From Lachnospiraceae bacterium (lineage in GTDB: Bacteria; Bacillota; Clostridia; Lachnospirales; Lachnospiraceae): a DNA stretch of 64,000 bases. Below the pieces are notes generated by a model that saw only the letters and a list, made by a program, of their open reading frames with translations, was not told the origin of the DNA and searched no databases. The stretch's first letter is position 1. The number at the start of each line of letters is the position of its first letter. Location: positions 1 through 64,000 of the forward strand of contig JAAUZE010000025.1 in assembly GCA_014804755.1 (NCBI GenBank), written 5' to 3'. The position numbers and the translations under genes were made by a program. Below are positions 36,026-45,601 of the stretch, one piece after another.

Positions 36026-37300
36026 TTAATTGACCGTTGAAGCGGTGATTCCCGCTACCAGCGCATCGATCAGCTCCTGCGGCTTCGTTCTTGACGGATT
36101 GCCGGCCGCCAAAGTTTCTCCGAACTCCGCAAACGGCGTCCAATAATTATTTCCCACTCTCTGAAGCACGCCATATTGGGACTGTTCAATGACTGCGCGG
36201 ATCGCAGGTACCTGATCGACCGCATCAGAAGACGCTGCCGCAATGTTTGAGGGACCCTGATTACGCACCTCAAAGCGCCGCACCTGATTCTGTTCATTGG
36301 TGATCCACTCCGCAAACTTATGCGCCCATTCCAAATGTTCACTGTAAGCATTGACTCCCACAAGCTTATAGCCCACAAACGAAGACATCTGTATCTGCCG
36401 TCCCGCACAGGTATAGGTCGGAAGCTTGACCGCTCCGTAATCAGCTCCCCATGTCGCCTGCACTTCCATTGCATTCCACACGCCGCTGACACCCGCGATC
36501 ACGGTTCCATCCTGTATGTTTGAAATAAATTCACTGTCGGGAATAGACAAGAATCCCGGATTTTCCGCAATATCCAGCATGGCATTCACGATATCCACAC
36601 CGATAATATCACCCTCGGTCGTATTCCAGTTGCAGTAATTTGTCACGCCATCCTCATTCAATCCGAATTCCAATCCCGTATTTCCGAAAAAAGCATACAG
36701 ATACCAGCCGGAATCCCACTCCATGGAAAATTTCTTCTCATTCTCAGCCGCGATCTCCAAAATCCGATCGAGTGATTGCACATCCTTTTCCGTAAAATAC
36801 CTTTTATCATAGTATAAGAAAAAGCCATTGTCGGCGCTCATCGGATAAGCATATAGCGTATCCCCGATGCTTGCCGCCTGCACGGAACCTTCCGAATTGA
36901 CTTTCCTTATCTCATCCGGATTCGGTACCTCAGAAAGCGTTCCGCCCGCCGCAAGACTGATCAGCTGATCGTCTGCAAGCGTAAAGACGTCCGCCGCGCT
37001 ATGAATATCACTTAACATACGATCCCTTGTGCCCGAATCGGAGGCCTCGATGATCTGAATATCAAACTCCGCCTGTCCCGCGTACTCCTTCCGAAAGCTT
37101 TCGATCATTTCGTTCATCAGCTCCACATTGTTTTCTTCCGTCCACACCGTCAGCGAGACAACACCCTCTTTTGACGTTTCCTCCTCATGCCCAAACGAAT
37201 CCATGGTGCCTGCCGCAGATTTTGTTTCGCCGGAACATCCTGTCACCAATATCCCGCATAATGCCGCTGCCAACAAGCTGTTAAACATTCTTTTTTTCAT
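36026..37300 (-). CDS. Extracellular solute-binding lipoprotein (sugar type)
   Basis: 424 residues. Signal peptide with lipobox VTGC, then a family-1 solute-binding fold like maltodextrin-binding proteins ([97 protein letters not shown]). It should bind a sugar or oligosaccharide at the cell surface. AAAGGAG before the ATG is strong. No ABC permease or ATPase gene is present; the next gene is a chemoreceptor, which suggests a sensory and not a transport role. Confidence 0.92.
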   Translation of the reverse strand: MKKRMFNSLLAAALCGILVTGCSGETKSAAGTMDSFGHEEETSKEGVVSLTVWTEENNVELMNEMIESFRKEYAGQAEFDIQIIEASDSGTRDRMLSDIHSAADVFTLADDQLISLAAGGTLSEVPNPDEIRKVNSEGSVQAASIGDTLYAYPMSADNGFFLYYDKRYFTEKDVQSLDRILEIAAENEKKFSMEWDSGWYLYAFFGNTGLEFGLNEDGVTNYCNWNTTEGDIIGVDIVNAMLDIAENPGFLSIPDSEFISNIQDGTVIAGVSGVWNAMEVQATWGADYGAVKLPTYTCAGRQIQMSSFVGYKLVGVNAYSEHLEWAHKFAEWITNEQNQVRRFEVRNQGPSNIAAASSDAVDQVPAIRAVIEQSQYGVLQRVGNNYWTPFAEFGETLAAGNPSRTKPQELIDALVAGITASTVN

Positions 37301-37450
37301 TCTTTGTCTCCTTTCCCCTATATATCATTTTAGGCAATGACGAAACGCATGCATTTGGGTAGTACAATTGTACAAAAAATCATTGATTGCGTTCGTAATT
37401 GCCTAGTAAAAAAATTCTGTGATATTAAAGTAAAATATTCCTGCGTCCTG

Positions 37451-38251
37451 TCACTCCTCGATTCGGGCTGCAATGATCGTATAATTATCCTGATGCTGCT
37501 TTTGTTCCCAGACGACCGCGCGTGCGATCGCCTGCACGATCTGCTCCGCGCTCTCCCTCTCTGCATAGCGCGCAAGCTCCTCATCGGAAATCGTGCGGAA
37601 TGCGCCGTCCGTCAGAAGCAGGATCACATCGCCCTTTTCTAGCAGGATCGGAATTTCATTCCCATCCACCTGATCTAAGATGCCCTTGCCGACATAGCTT
37701 GTCAGTGCAGCACGGCGAATATCTCCCTTTGCTTCCGCTTCCGTGATGACACCACGCCTTGCAAGCTCGTCAAGATCATGTCCGTAGTTATGTTCCACAT
37801 TCAGTCTGCACAGCCGCTTTTTATGCCACCAATAAATCCTGCTGTCACCAACGGAACAATAATACAGCTTTTTATCTTCTATGTATGCGGCAATGACAGT
37901 GGAACCGCCCGGCGCCTTCCCCAAGAGGTATTGATTGACCGTCTCGTTCACACGCCAGAGCGACTGCTGCAAAAACGGCACCGGCTCCGAAGCCCGATCT
38001 CCGGCAAAATACGCATCCCGCATGCCATCCACGATCATACTGCTGATCTGCGCACCGCCCGACAATCCGCCCATGCCGTCGGCAATTACCGCAAGCGCAC
38101 TTTCCCCGTCTGCGCGCTCTCCTGCTGCAAGCCCCATCTGTCCGTCAGGCATACCCGAAAACCACATCGCATCCTGCTGCTCAGCCCTTGCACCTATTTC
38201 ACTGATGCCCGCCAATGCAATGCGGGACTTTTGTTTTCTCTTTTTTCTCAT
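37451..38251 (-). CDS. PP2C-family protein Ser/Thr phosphatase
   Basis: 266 residues from the ATG at 38251. Metal-binding motifs are ARAEQQDAMW, VIADGMGGLSGG, STVIAAYIEDKKLYYCSVGDSRIYWW, LLLTDGAF and DNYTIIAARI, in the order of the PPM/PP2C fold. It removes phosphate from Ser/Thr residues and could oppose the kinase encoded at 16118. No ribosome binding site precedes the ATG; the -10 box ends seven bases upstream, so the message is probably leaderless. An earlier in-frame ATG at 38287 lies inside the rny terminator and upstream of the promoter, so it is unlikely. Confidence 0.93.
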   Translation of the reverse strand: MRKKRKQKSRIALAGISEIGARAEQQDAMWFSGMPDGQMGLAAGERADGESALAVIADGMGGLSGGAQISSMIVDGMRDAYFAGDRASEPVPFLQQSLWRVNETVNQYLLGKAPGGSTVIAAYIEDKKLYYCSVGDSRIYWWHKKRLCRLNVEHNYGHDLDELARRGVITEAEAKGDIRRAALTSYVGKGILDQVDGNEIPILLEKGDVILLLTDGAFRTISDEELARYAERESAEQIVQAIARAVVWEQKQHQDNYTIIAARIEE

Positions 38252-38258
38252 ATTCCAT

Positions 38259-38302
38259 ATTATAACAAAAAAAGATTCCATAAACAATGTTTATGAAATC
38301 TT
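38259..38302 (-). promoter_or_regulatory. PP2C promoter nested in the rny terminator
   Basis: Terminator: AAGATT.CATAAAC (38272-38285) pairs with GTTTATG.AATCTT (38289-38302), followed on the minus strand by TTTTTTTG. Promoter: TTGTTT (38282-38287), a 17-base spacer made of the terminator's descending arm and U-run, and TATAAT (38259-38264). The start point is predicted at 38251-38253, on or next to the PP2C ATG. Confidence 0.75.
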
Positions 38303-38309
38303 TTTCTTT

Positions 38310-39860
38310 CTACTTTGCGTAATCGACTACTCTGGACTCGCGAATGACATTGACCTTGATCTGTCCCGGGTATTGAAGCTCCGCTTCAATCTGTTTTGAA
38401 ATATCCCTTGCCAAAAGAACCATGTCCGCATCGCCAATCTGTTCAGGAACTACCATTACTCGAATCTCTCTACCTGCCTGAATAGCAAAAGATTTGTCTA
38501 CACCCTTGAAATTGTTTGTAATATCCTCTAATTGTTTTAATCTTGTCGTATAAGTTTCCAGCGTCTCGCGTCTTGCGCCCGGTCTTGCTGCGGAAATCGT
38601 GTCCGCTGCTTGTACCAAACATGCGATCAACGTTGTCGGCTCCACATCGCCATGATGGGATTCCACCGCGTTAATGACCGTTGCCGATTCCTTATACTTC
38701 CTGCAAAGCTCCGCACCCAATTGAATATGGGAGCCTTCCATTTCATGATCCACGGATTTACCAATATCATGTAAAAGACCTGCGCGTTTCGCCATTCTGA
38801 TGTCCAAGCCCATCTCTGATGCAAGGAGACCGGAAAGCTGTGCTACCTCAACAGAATGCTTCAACGCATTCTGTCCATAGCTGGTTCTGAATTTCATCTT
38901 GCCAAGTAATCTGACAAGCTCCGGGTGGATACCGTGTACGCCGACTTCTAACAGCGCCGCTTCACCCTCCTCTTTGATCATGACCTCTACTTCTTTTTGC
39001 GCCTTTTCAACCATTTCCTCGATTCTGGCCGGATGGATTCTTCCGTCCACGATCAGCTTCTCGAGTGCAATACGTGCAACCTCGCGTCGTATCGGATCAA
39101 AACCGGATAAAATGACTGCCTCCGGCGTATCATCAATGATCAAATCTACGCCGGTCATCGTCTCCAAGGTACGGATGTTGCGTCCCTCACGTCCGATGAT
39201 ACGTCCCTTCATTTCGTCGCTCGGAAGCTGCACAACGGAAATCGTCGATTCGGATACGTGATCCGCCGCACATCGCTGAATGGCGTTTACCACATATTCC
39301 TTTGCCTTCTTGTCCGCTTCTTCCTTCGCCCTGCTCTCCATTTCCTTGACGAGCATGGCTGTTTCATGCTTTACTTCGTCTTCAACAATTTTCAATAAAT
39401 ACTCTTTTGCCTGTTCGGAGGTTAAACCAGAGATTCGTTCCAGTTCCTGTACCCTCTCTTCGTTCAGCCTGGCGATTGCTTCTTTCTGCTTATTCAGCGC
39501 CTCTTCCCTTGCAATCAGCCCCGCCTCTTTCTTCTCAATTGCGTCCGCCTTTTTGTCAATGTTTTCTTCCTTCTGCTGAACTCTGCGCTCATAACGCTGT
39601 GCTTCCGCTCTCCGTTCCTTAATCTCCTTATCCAGCTCGTTCTTTGTCCGGATGGATTCTTCTTTCACCTCAAGCAGCCCTTCACGTTTTTTCGCCTCAG
39701 CAGTTTTGAGTGCGTCATCAATGATCTCCCTCGCCTTATCGTCCGCATTCCCGATCTTCTGCTCAATCGCCTTTTTCTGGCGGCTCATTGCAAGAAAAGC
39801 GGATAAGGGTACGGCAATGACAAGCGTCACAATGACCGCTACCACTACTGGTCCCATCAT
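38310..39860 (-). CDS. rny: Ribonuclease Y
   Basis: Membrane-anchored endoribonuclease that starts mRNA decay in Firmicutes. 516 residues: an N-terminal membrane helix ([21 protein letters not shown]), a long charged coiled coil (about 25-200), a KH domain with [15 protein letters not shown], and an HD domain with [12 protein letters not shown] and [18 protein letters not shown] lies 11 bases before the ATG at 39860; a GTG four codons earlier is also in frame. It ends at the terminator that carries the PP2C promoter. Confidence 0.97.
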   Translation of the reverse strand: MMGPVVVAVIVTLVIAVPLSAFLAMSRQKKAIEQKIGNADDKAREIIDDALKTAEAKKREGLLEVKEESIRTKNELDKEIKERRAEAQRYERRVQQKEENIDKKADAIEKKEAGLIAREEALNKQKEAIARLNEERVQELERISGLTSEQAKEYLLKIVEDEVKHETAMLVKEMESRAKEEADKKAKEYVVNAIQRCAADHVSESTISVVQLPSDEMKGRIIGREGRNIRTLETMTGVDLIIDDTPEAVILSGFDPIRREVARIALEKLIVDGRIHPARIEEMVEKAQKEVEVMIKEEGEAALLEVGVHGIHPELVRLLGKMKFRTSYGQNALKHSVEVAQLSGLLASEMGLDIRMAKRAGLLHDIGKSVDHEMEGSHIQLGAELCRKYKESATVINAVESHHGDVEPTTLIACLVQAADTISAARPGARRETLETYTTRLKQLEDITNNFKGVDKSFAIQAGREIRVMVVPEQIGDADMVLLARDISKQIEAELQYPGQIKVNVIRESRVVDYAK

Positions 39861-40038
39861 GTACAGGAGCACCTCCTTATTTAGTTTTCATTGTACGAAT
39901 ATGCGTTATAGGATAAGCCATATATGATAGCATATCCTAACTCTCAATTTTACAACAGTTCAATTTTACCCCGTAATGCATGTGATGTCAAGCACTATTC
40001 ACGTTCGCGTTTCCTTCGCTGATCACACCCATACGCTT

Positions 40039-40830
40039 TTAACGGGTCGCCGTTCTTCCCTCGTCTATTCCATAAGTCAGATAATGCTCATATAATGCTT
40101 CTTTATCATAACCAAACGCTTCCTTCAAATCGGGATAGCGGTTGGCATAGGCAATATGGTTAAATCCATCCACATCATCAAACAGCGAAAGAATATCGCT
40201 ATCCTCCGTAAACCAAGGATTATTGATGTCATAATCCGTCGGGTCCCAATCTCTATGTAGAAAATCCTCCGGTATTTTGATTGCCTCCGGTTTTCCAAGC
40301 GGTAACACTTCTTCACTGTCAGAATACACAATGACCGTTGTCCCAACTTTACAGTTATCATAAATCCATTTTGCATCTTCCACAGACAGCCGGACACATC
40401 CTAACGATGCATTTTCGCCCAGTTTATTATATTCTTCCCACTCCAGAGAATCCGGCGAGACCTCTAAATACGGTACGGAATGGAACAGAATCTTATTCGT
40501 AAAGCTTACCGCATACCTGCCATAAGTATTATCCACCATCAAGCGCCACTCATAATAGCGGGACGTCCGAAAAGTACCCTGCGGCGTGGCGTGCCCTGCC
40601 CGCCCGCAGGAACAGACCATTGCTTTGACCGGTGTCAGTGTACCGTCCGCCTCCTTCTGCATGACTGTAACACAATTTAGTACTCTGTTTACATAGATGA
40701 CATAATCCGGTCTGGTATCTTCTGCCTGCATGTTTTGCCCTCCTGCCGCATTCACGCTCATAACACCGGCAGAACAGAACAAAGTTACCAAACATACAAT
40801 GCGAAGGATTGACATTTTGAGCTTTTTCAT
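40039..40830 (-). CDS. L,D-transpeptidase (YkuD domain)
   Basis: 263 residues, exported (signal peptide cleaved near VNAAG, about residue 29). The YkuD catalytic motif shows His117 (FHSVPY), then ASLGCVRLS with Cys145 and Arg147. It would form 3-3 peptidoglycan cross-links or attach proteins to the wall and act outside the membrane. After a short linker, residues 229-263 carry a YANRYPDLKEAFG...LYEHYLTYGIDEGR unit of the kind often found in Lachnospiraceae surface proteins. An earlier frame without a signal peptide is rejected as start. It has a consensus promoter with a Spo0A-box-like heptamer downstream of it. Confidence 0.93.
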   Translation of the reverse strand: MKKLKMSILRIVCLVTLFCSAGVMSVNAAGGQNMQAEDTRPDYVIYVNRVLNCVTVMQKEADGTLTPVKAMVCSCGRAGHATPQGTFRTSRYYEWRLMVDNTYGRYAVSFTNKILFHSVPYLEVSPDSLEWEEYNKLGENASLGCVRLSVEDAKWIYDNCKVGTTVIVYSDSEEVLPLGKPEAIKIPEDFLHRDWDPTDYDINNPWFTEDSDILSLFDDVDGFNHIAYANRYPDLKEAFGYDKEALYEHYLTYGIDEGRTATR

Positions 40831-40908
40831 ATGGTACCTGATTCCTTTCCTCTGGAGTAGCTTTAAGATAACATTAAAAAACAAAAATCTCCTGTAAGCC
40901 AAGACAGA

Positions 40909-40965
40909 TGTCGAAAAAAATGTATGCTTCGCGGTGATTATAGCAAGACGGCATTCACGTGTCAA
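40909..40965 (-). promoter_or_regulatory. L,D-transpeptidase promoter with 0A-box-like site
   Basis: TTGACA (40960-40965), a 17-base spacer and TATAAT (40937-40942) on the minus strand, a near-perfect vegetative promoter. TGTCGAA followed by an A-run occurs on the plus strand at 40909-40915, about 15-20 bases downstream of the predicted start, where a bound protein would block transcription. Confidence 0.8.
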
Positions 40966-41049
40966 GATGCCGCGTTTCCATTTCCTATTTCTACCATTTA
41001 CTTACAGGATGCGTCATGAAGTCTATCCGTAAGCTGTTCCCGGAATTTC

Positions 41050-41676
41050 TTATGCATCCTCAAACGATAATCCCTTCATACACTGTGCGATCTTGGAGGC
41101 CGGATATCCACGCCGGAGCAGAAACGCATACAGCTTTCTTCGCTGCTCCGGCGTGCAATCGTCCTCGCGGTATCCTTTCTTTATAAGTAAAGCCCGTATT
41201 TGGAGAAGCTCTGCATCCTCTTCCTCCGAAAAATCCATCTTCTCACAGATATTTCTGACTGTATCCCGATTGATTCCTTTTTTCAGCAGATCGGTCTCTA
41301 TCCGCAGCATGCTCTTTCTGTCCCGGTAGGTGTCAATATACTTCCTTACATAGGCTTCGTCGTCCACATAGCCATAGGACTTCACATAATCAAGCGCAGT
41401 CTGAATGATCTCATCGGGATAACCGCCGTTTTCTAACTTGCGGCTAAGCTCGGACTCCGTGTAGTCCCGCTGCTTCAGCAGATTCATACATCGAAGCTTC
41501 GCCCTTTTGGGCAGCTCTTTGTGAAAAAGCTCCTCATAAACAGCGTCCGCTATCGGCTCCCCCTCCCGGAGCCGATAGCGGCGCAGTTCTGACCGATATA
41601 ATGCGAAGCTCATTCCGTCATCAAGCGTTATCAATGATTTTGCTTTTGTAAGCTCTGTAATCTCTGTAACAACCAT
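41050..41676 (-). CDS. recX: Regulatory protein RecX
   Basis: About 208 residues, modulator of RecA filaments. It shows tandem three-helix repeats with RecX patterns: LNLLKQRDYTESELSRKLENGGYPDEIIQTALDYVKSYGYVDDEAYVRKYI and similar later units (KRGYPASKIAQCM). AGGAAAGAG lies before the ATG at 41676; the longer frame from 41733 starts inside a palindrome and is rejected. It follows recA on the same strand after 110 bases. Confidence 0.93.
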   Translation of the reverse strand: MVVTEITELTKAKSLITLDDGMSFALYRSELRRYRLREGEPIADAVYEELFHKELPKRAKLRCMNLLKQRDYTESELSRKLENGGYPDEIIQTALDYVKSYGYVDDEAYVRKYIDTYRDRKSMLRIETDLLKKGINRDTVRNICEKMDFSEEEDAELLQIRALLIKKGYREDDCTPEQRRKLYAFLLRRGYPASKIAQCMKGLSFEDA

Positions 41677-41716
41677 CTCATTCTCTTTCCTGATACATGG
41701 CATTTTGTTTCCTGCA

Positions 41717-41753
41717 CAAATGCATGATACCATACATGGTACTCATGCATTTG
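41717..41753. repeat. 37-base palindrome between recA and recX
   Basis: CAAATGCATGA-TACCAT on the left pairs with ATGGTA-(C)-TCATGCATTTG on the right: 17 base pairs with one bulged base and a two-base centre. There is no U-run, so it is not a typical terminator. It may limit recX expression relative to recA. Confidence 0.8.
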
Positions 41754-41786
41754 GAGGTATCACTGACATCTGCGCCGAGAAACGTA

Positions 41787-42884
41787 TTACTCCTTCTCCT
41801 TTGCACTGCCCTTTGTCTTCTTCCCCGACTCCGCGGATGCCGGATTTTCGGATACGGTTTTTTCCGTTCCTTCTTCCGTCTGTCCTTCCTCGCTCAGACC
41901 GTAATGTACGCGCACCTTCTGTTCGATCTCATCACATACCTGCGGGTTGTCCTTCAAATACTGCTTGGCGTTCTCGCGCCCCTGACCGATCTTATTCCCC
42001 TCATAGGCATACCATGCGCCGGTCTTTACAACAATATCCACATTGGCCGCCATATCAAGGATGTCTCCCACAGTGGAAATGCCTTCTCCAAACATAATAT
42101 CAAACTCGGCCTCCTTGAACGGCGGCGCGATCTTGTTCTTCACGACCTTGACCCTCGTACGGTTGCCGACTACCTCTCCGCCCTGCTTGATCGCCTCGAT
42201 TCTTCTGACGTCTAAGCGAACAGAGGAATAAAATTTTAATGCGCGTCCGCCCGTCGTCGTCTCGGGATTGCCGAACATAATGCCGACCTTCTCACGGAGC
42301 TGATTGATAAACACAACCGTACAGTTGGATTTGCTGATCACACCCGTCAGCTTCCGGAGCGCCTGCGACATCAGTCTCGCCTGAAGCCCGACATGGGAAT
42401 CTCCCATATCGCCGTCAATCTCCGCTTTCGGCACAAGCGCCGCAACCGAGTCCACCACTACAATGTCAACGGCACCGGAGCGCACCATCGTCTCAGTGAT
42501 CTCCAAAGCCTGTTCTCCGCAATCCGGCTGTGAAATATACAGATTATCAATATCTACGCCGATGTTCTTCGCATACACGGGATCCAGCGCATGCTCCGCA
42601 TCAATAAAGCCCGCGATCCCGCCGCTCTTTTGTACCTGCGCGATCATATGCAGCGTTACGGTCGTCTTACCGCTCGATTCAGGTCCGTATATCTCTACAA
42701 TCCTTCCCTTGGGAATTCCGCCAAGCCCCAGCGCAAGGTCCAAGCTCAAAGAGCCCGTCGGTATCGTCTCAACGTTCATTCTCGCCGCCGGATCACCGAG
42801 CTTCATGACGGTCCCGCGCCCATACTGCTTCTCCAACTGTGAAATCGCCGCATCCAGCGCTTTCAGCTTCTCATCCTTTTCCAT
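41787..42884 (-). CDS. recA: Recombinase RecA
   Basis: 365 residues. Walker A GPESSGKT at 67-74, [20 protein letters not shown] Walker B ([24 protein letters not shown]), and loop 2 [32 protein letters not shown]. The C-terminal tail is acidic and then Lys-rich ([17 protein letters not shown]). It catalyses strand exchange and triggers LexA self-cleavage. AAGGAG six bases before the ATG at 42884 is strong. Two LexA boxes in the promoter indicate SOS control. Confidence 0.98.
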   Translation of the reverse strand: MEKDEKLKALDAAISQLEKQYGRGTVMKLGDPAARMNVETIPTGSLSLDLALGLGGIPKGRIVEIYGPESSGKTTVTLHMIAQVQKSGGIAGFIDAEHALDPVYAKNIGVDIDNLYISQPDCGEQALEITETMVRSGAVDIVVVDSVAALVPKAEIDGDMGDSHVGLQARLMSQALRKLTGVISKSNCTVVFINQLREKVGIMFGNPETTTGGRALKFYSSVRLDVRRIEAIKQGGEVVGNRTRVKVVKNKIAPPFKEAEFDIMFGEGISTVGDILDMAANVDIVVKTGAWYAYEGNKIGQGRENAKQYLKDNPQVCDEIEQKVRVHYGLSEEGQTEEGTEKTVSENPASAESGKKTKGSAKEKE

Positions 42885-42914
42885 ATTGTTCTCCTTCCGA
42901 TCCATGCAAATACA

Positions 42915-42966
42915 GAACAAACGTTCTTTTATCGATTATAATAAAACATTTGTTCGATTCTGTCAA
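42915..42966 (-). promoter_or_regulatory. SOS-controlled recA promoter
   Basis: TTGACA (42961-42966), a 17-base spacer and TATTAT (42938-42943) on the minus strand. A perfect LexA box GAACGTTTGTTC lies at 42915-42926 and a near copy, GAACAAATGTTT, fills the spacer at 42944-42955. The rest of the gap up to 43207 (about 240 bases) shows no further feature that I can support. Confidence 0.88.
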
Positions 42967-43207
42967 TGGTTCCTACGTAAATTTTTTACAACATTCAGTC
43001 TAATATCAAATATGTCCAATAAAACTCTCTTTGTGAAAATCTGCTTCACAAATTTACATCATCGCTCAAAATAAAGAAAAAACGGATTGATCCATCCTTG
43101 GACGGCATTCCTGCCAAAAGAAACAAAAAAATCACGGTCTTTTTTGAATGTACCACATTCCCGCTTTGCAGGCAACCGTCAACTTGCACAATCTTTCCAT
43201 ACGATTT

Positions 43208-44287
43208 CTATTTTCCCTTCCGCTTCGGATACTTTTTTCCGATCACGAACGGTAAAAAGTGATTGACTACATAGATTGTCACAAGTTCCATGGCCAGCAG
43301 GGACAGCGCGATCCCGAGATAGAGACAATAGACCTTTGCGCGCGGAGAAATGGTAGCAAAAAACATGCCGATCTCAATAGCCTCCCGCATATACAGGCAG
43401 TCTAAATGCGTCAACATGATGATCAGCGAATTTGCACCCAAATAGCAGAGTCCGCGCATATTCTTTCCATATTTACAAAACAGCAAAAGAAACGTGCTGC
43501 CAAGCACCGTATTCAGATAATATAGCCATGTCCGGTTAAACGCCATATACCGCATGTCCACATGCCCGTTATACAGGCTTAACCACCCGGTAAGCACCAG
43601 TCCGAGCATACAGACAACTACCATCGCCACTCGTCTGGGTGTATCCGTCACAACCTGATCCAACCGCTCAAACAAAGGCGCCATACAATAACCGAGCATC
43701 AGAAAACCGACGCCCAGCATGCTGCGCAGCCATGTATAAAGCAATTCAAAAATAAGCCGCAGCGGTATCGTTGTCTGCGGAAAACGTGTCAAAAAGTACG
43801 GATGGATCACCGTCGCAGCCGCCACGAGCACGACAGAAACGAGAACCGCTGCCACCTTTCGTTCCCCGCATTTTTTCAACAGGAATAAGAACGCGATCTC
43901 CGAAAAAAAGAGCGCCGTCAAAAACCATAATACGGACATACCGCCCAAGCCGAACGTCTGGATGAGATACCCCTCAATCTGGTCCCATGTACCGACGTGC
44001 ATTTTCCCATAATAATATCCGCCGTATATCGCAAGGTAAATCGCACTGAAGATGACATAGGGCACAAGCAGACCACGCGCTTTCCGCTTCAGGATGTCGC
44101 GCATGCTGCGCTTCTCCTCCCCGATCGTGAAAGCCACGATACCCGATACAACAAAAAATAACGGCATCAGATAAGCGGTGATGACGGTCCGAACCGATTC
44201 TGCACAATACTGGGAATGCGCGACTATAACCAAAATGATGCCGATTCCCCGCGCCATATCTAAATAATCCAGTCGTTTCCCCTTCAT
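43208..44287 (-). CDS. Acyltransferase 3-family membrane protein
   Basis: 359 residues with about ten membrane helices. The N-terminal RLDYLDMARGIGIILVIVAHS and LMPLFFVVSGIVAF are the acyltransferase-3 signature (OatA/WecH-like), with the catalytic His in IVAHS. Such proteins O-acetylate peptidoglycan, lipids or exopolysaccharides. No accessory SGNH domain is present. It sits between cinA and recA, which are adjacent in many Firmicutes, so it is probably a lineage-specific insertion into that operon. GAGGGAG precedes the ATG. Confidence 0.92.
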   Translation of the reverse strand: MKGKRLDYLDMARGIGIILVIVAHSQYCAESVRTVITAYLMPLFFVVSGIVAFTIGEEKRSMRDILKRKARGLLVPYVIFSAIYLAIYGGYYYGKMHVGTWDQIEGYLIQTFGLGGMSVLWFLTALFFSEIAFLFLLKKCGERKVAAVLVSVVLVAAATVIHPYFLTRFPQTTIPLRLIFELLYTWLRSMLGVGFLMLGYCMAPLFERLDQVVTDTPRRVAMVVVCMLGLVLTGWLSLYNGHVDMRYMAFNRTWLYYLNTVLGSTFLLLFCKYGKNMRGLCYLGANSLIIMLTHLDCLYMREAIEIGMFFATISPRAKVYCLYLGIALSLLAMELVTIYVVNHFLPFVIGKKYPKRKGK

Positions 44288-44305
44288 CGTTCTTTTGCTC
44301 CCTCG

Positions 44306-45577
44306 TTAGTTCTTATCTTTTCCGAATGTCCTGCTCCCGCAATATTCCAAAAGACAGCGGCGAAGCTGCGTCAGCGCGCATGCCGTCGCACTCTCCCTGA
44401 TTTTGGCTCTTTCGCCGGAAAACAGGTATTCTTTTACCGTCAGTTTCCCGCACACCTGACATGCAATGTAGACCAAACCGACCGGCTTTTCCTTTGTCCC
44501 GCCGTCCGGTCCTGCGATTCCCGTGATTGCCACCGTCACGTCGGCTTTGGTGAATAGCGCCGCGCCCCTTGCCATCTCTCCCGCAACCTTTTCGCTGACC
44601 GCGCCGTATTTTGTCAGCGTGGCCTTTTTCACACCGAGCAGCCTTCGCTTCGCTTTATTGGAATAGGTCACATAGCCCGATTTATAGCTCTCCGATATGC
44701 CCGCAACGTTAATGAGCCGGCTCGCAAGCATGCCGCCCGTGCAGGATTCCGCCGTCGCCACGGTCAGATTGGCGGCAAGCAAGAGATCGACAACCGATTT
44801 TTCCAGCGTCGTATCCGCATCCGTGGAATATACATCCCCACCGAAGCGCGCTTTCAATTCACGCACGACCGGCTTGATCAGTTTTTTCGCTTCTTTTTCA
44901 TCTGCCGCCTTCGCCGTCACCCGAAGATGTACCTCGCCGAGCCTCGCGTAAGGCGCGATGGTCGGATTTTCCTGCCCCGTGATCAGATCTTCGATCTTCG
45001 TCTCCACAAGGCTTTCGCTGACGCCGCATATTTTTACGGTCTGCGAAAAAATAACCCCCGGCGTAAACTCCTGCAAATACGGCCGGACGCTGTTTTCAAA
45101 CATCGGCTTCAGTTCTCCCGGCGGTCCCGGCATCATGACGATGTGATGCCCTCCGACCTCCACGATCATTCCCGGCGCCGTGCCGTTTTCATTATCTAAT
45201 ACCAGACAGCCTTCCGGCACCTGTGCCTGCTTCCAGTTATTGTCCGTGATGTGCATGCCTCTTTTTTCAAAATAATGAGCGATCCGCTGGCGCGAATGCT
45301 CATCGGCTACAAGAGGAATGGAAAGCACCTCGGCAACCGTCTCCTTTGTCAGATCATCCTGCGTCGGTCCCAGGCCCCCCGACATTAAAATAATGTCCGA
45401 GCGTCCGATGGCGGTTTTCACCGTCTCAGTAAGACGCGACCTGTTGTCACCGACCACGCTCTGATAATAGCAGGAAAGCCCAAGGCCCGCACATTGTTCC
45501 GCCAAGTACGCCGCATTGGTGTTGACAATATTACCAAGCAGCAGCTCCGTTCCGACACAAATAATCTCAACTGTCAT
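44306..45577 (-). CDS. cinA: CinA-like protein (nicotinamide-nucleotide amidase)
   Basis: 423 residues, two domains: an N-terminal MoCF/COG1058 domain (ICVGTELLLGNIVNTNAAYLAEQCAGLGL, SGGLGPTQDDLTKETVAEVL, NNENGTAPGM-like DNENGTAPGM, MPGPPGE) and a C-terminal amidase domain (TVATAESCTGGMLASRLINVAGISESYKSGYVTYSNKAK, ITGIAGPDGGTKEKPVGLVYIA). It recycles pyridine nucleotides by deamidating NMN and is linked to competence in some Firmicutes. CAGGAG before the ATG. It follows pgsA by 24 bases. Confidence 0.96.
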   Translation of the reverse strand: MTVEIICVGTELLLGNIVNTNAAYLAEQCAGLGLSCYYQSVVGDNRSRLTETVKTAIGRSDIILMSGGLGPTQDDLTKETVAEVLSIPLVADEHSRQRIAHYFEKRGMHITDNNWKQAQVPEGCLVLDNENGTAPGMIVEVGGHHIVMMPGPPGELKPMFENSVRPYLQEFTPGVIFSQTVKICGVSESLVETKIEDLITGQENPTIAPYARLGEVHLRVTAKAADEKEAKKLIKPVVRELKARFGGDVYSTDADTTLEKSVVDLLLAANLTVATAESCTGGMLASRLINVAGISESYKSGYVTYSNKAKRRLLGVKKATLTKYGAVSEKVAGEMARGAALFTKADVTVAITGIAGPDGGTKEKPVGLVYIACQVCGKLTVKEYLFSGERAKIRESATACALTQLRRCLLEYCGSRTFGKDKN

Positions 45578-45601
45578 TGTCTTCTCCTGTTTTTCGTTCC
45601 C

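Noticed and set aside
40831..40930. Possible cyclic di-AMP or di-GMP riboswitch before the L,D-transpeptidase gene
   Set aside because: The leader is about 100 bases, AT-rich and lacks the conserved cores of those classes.
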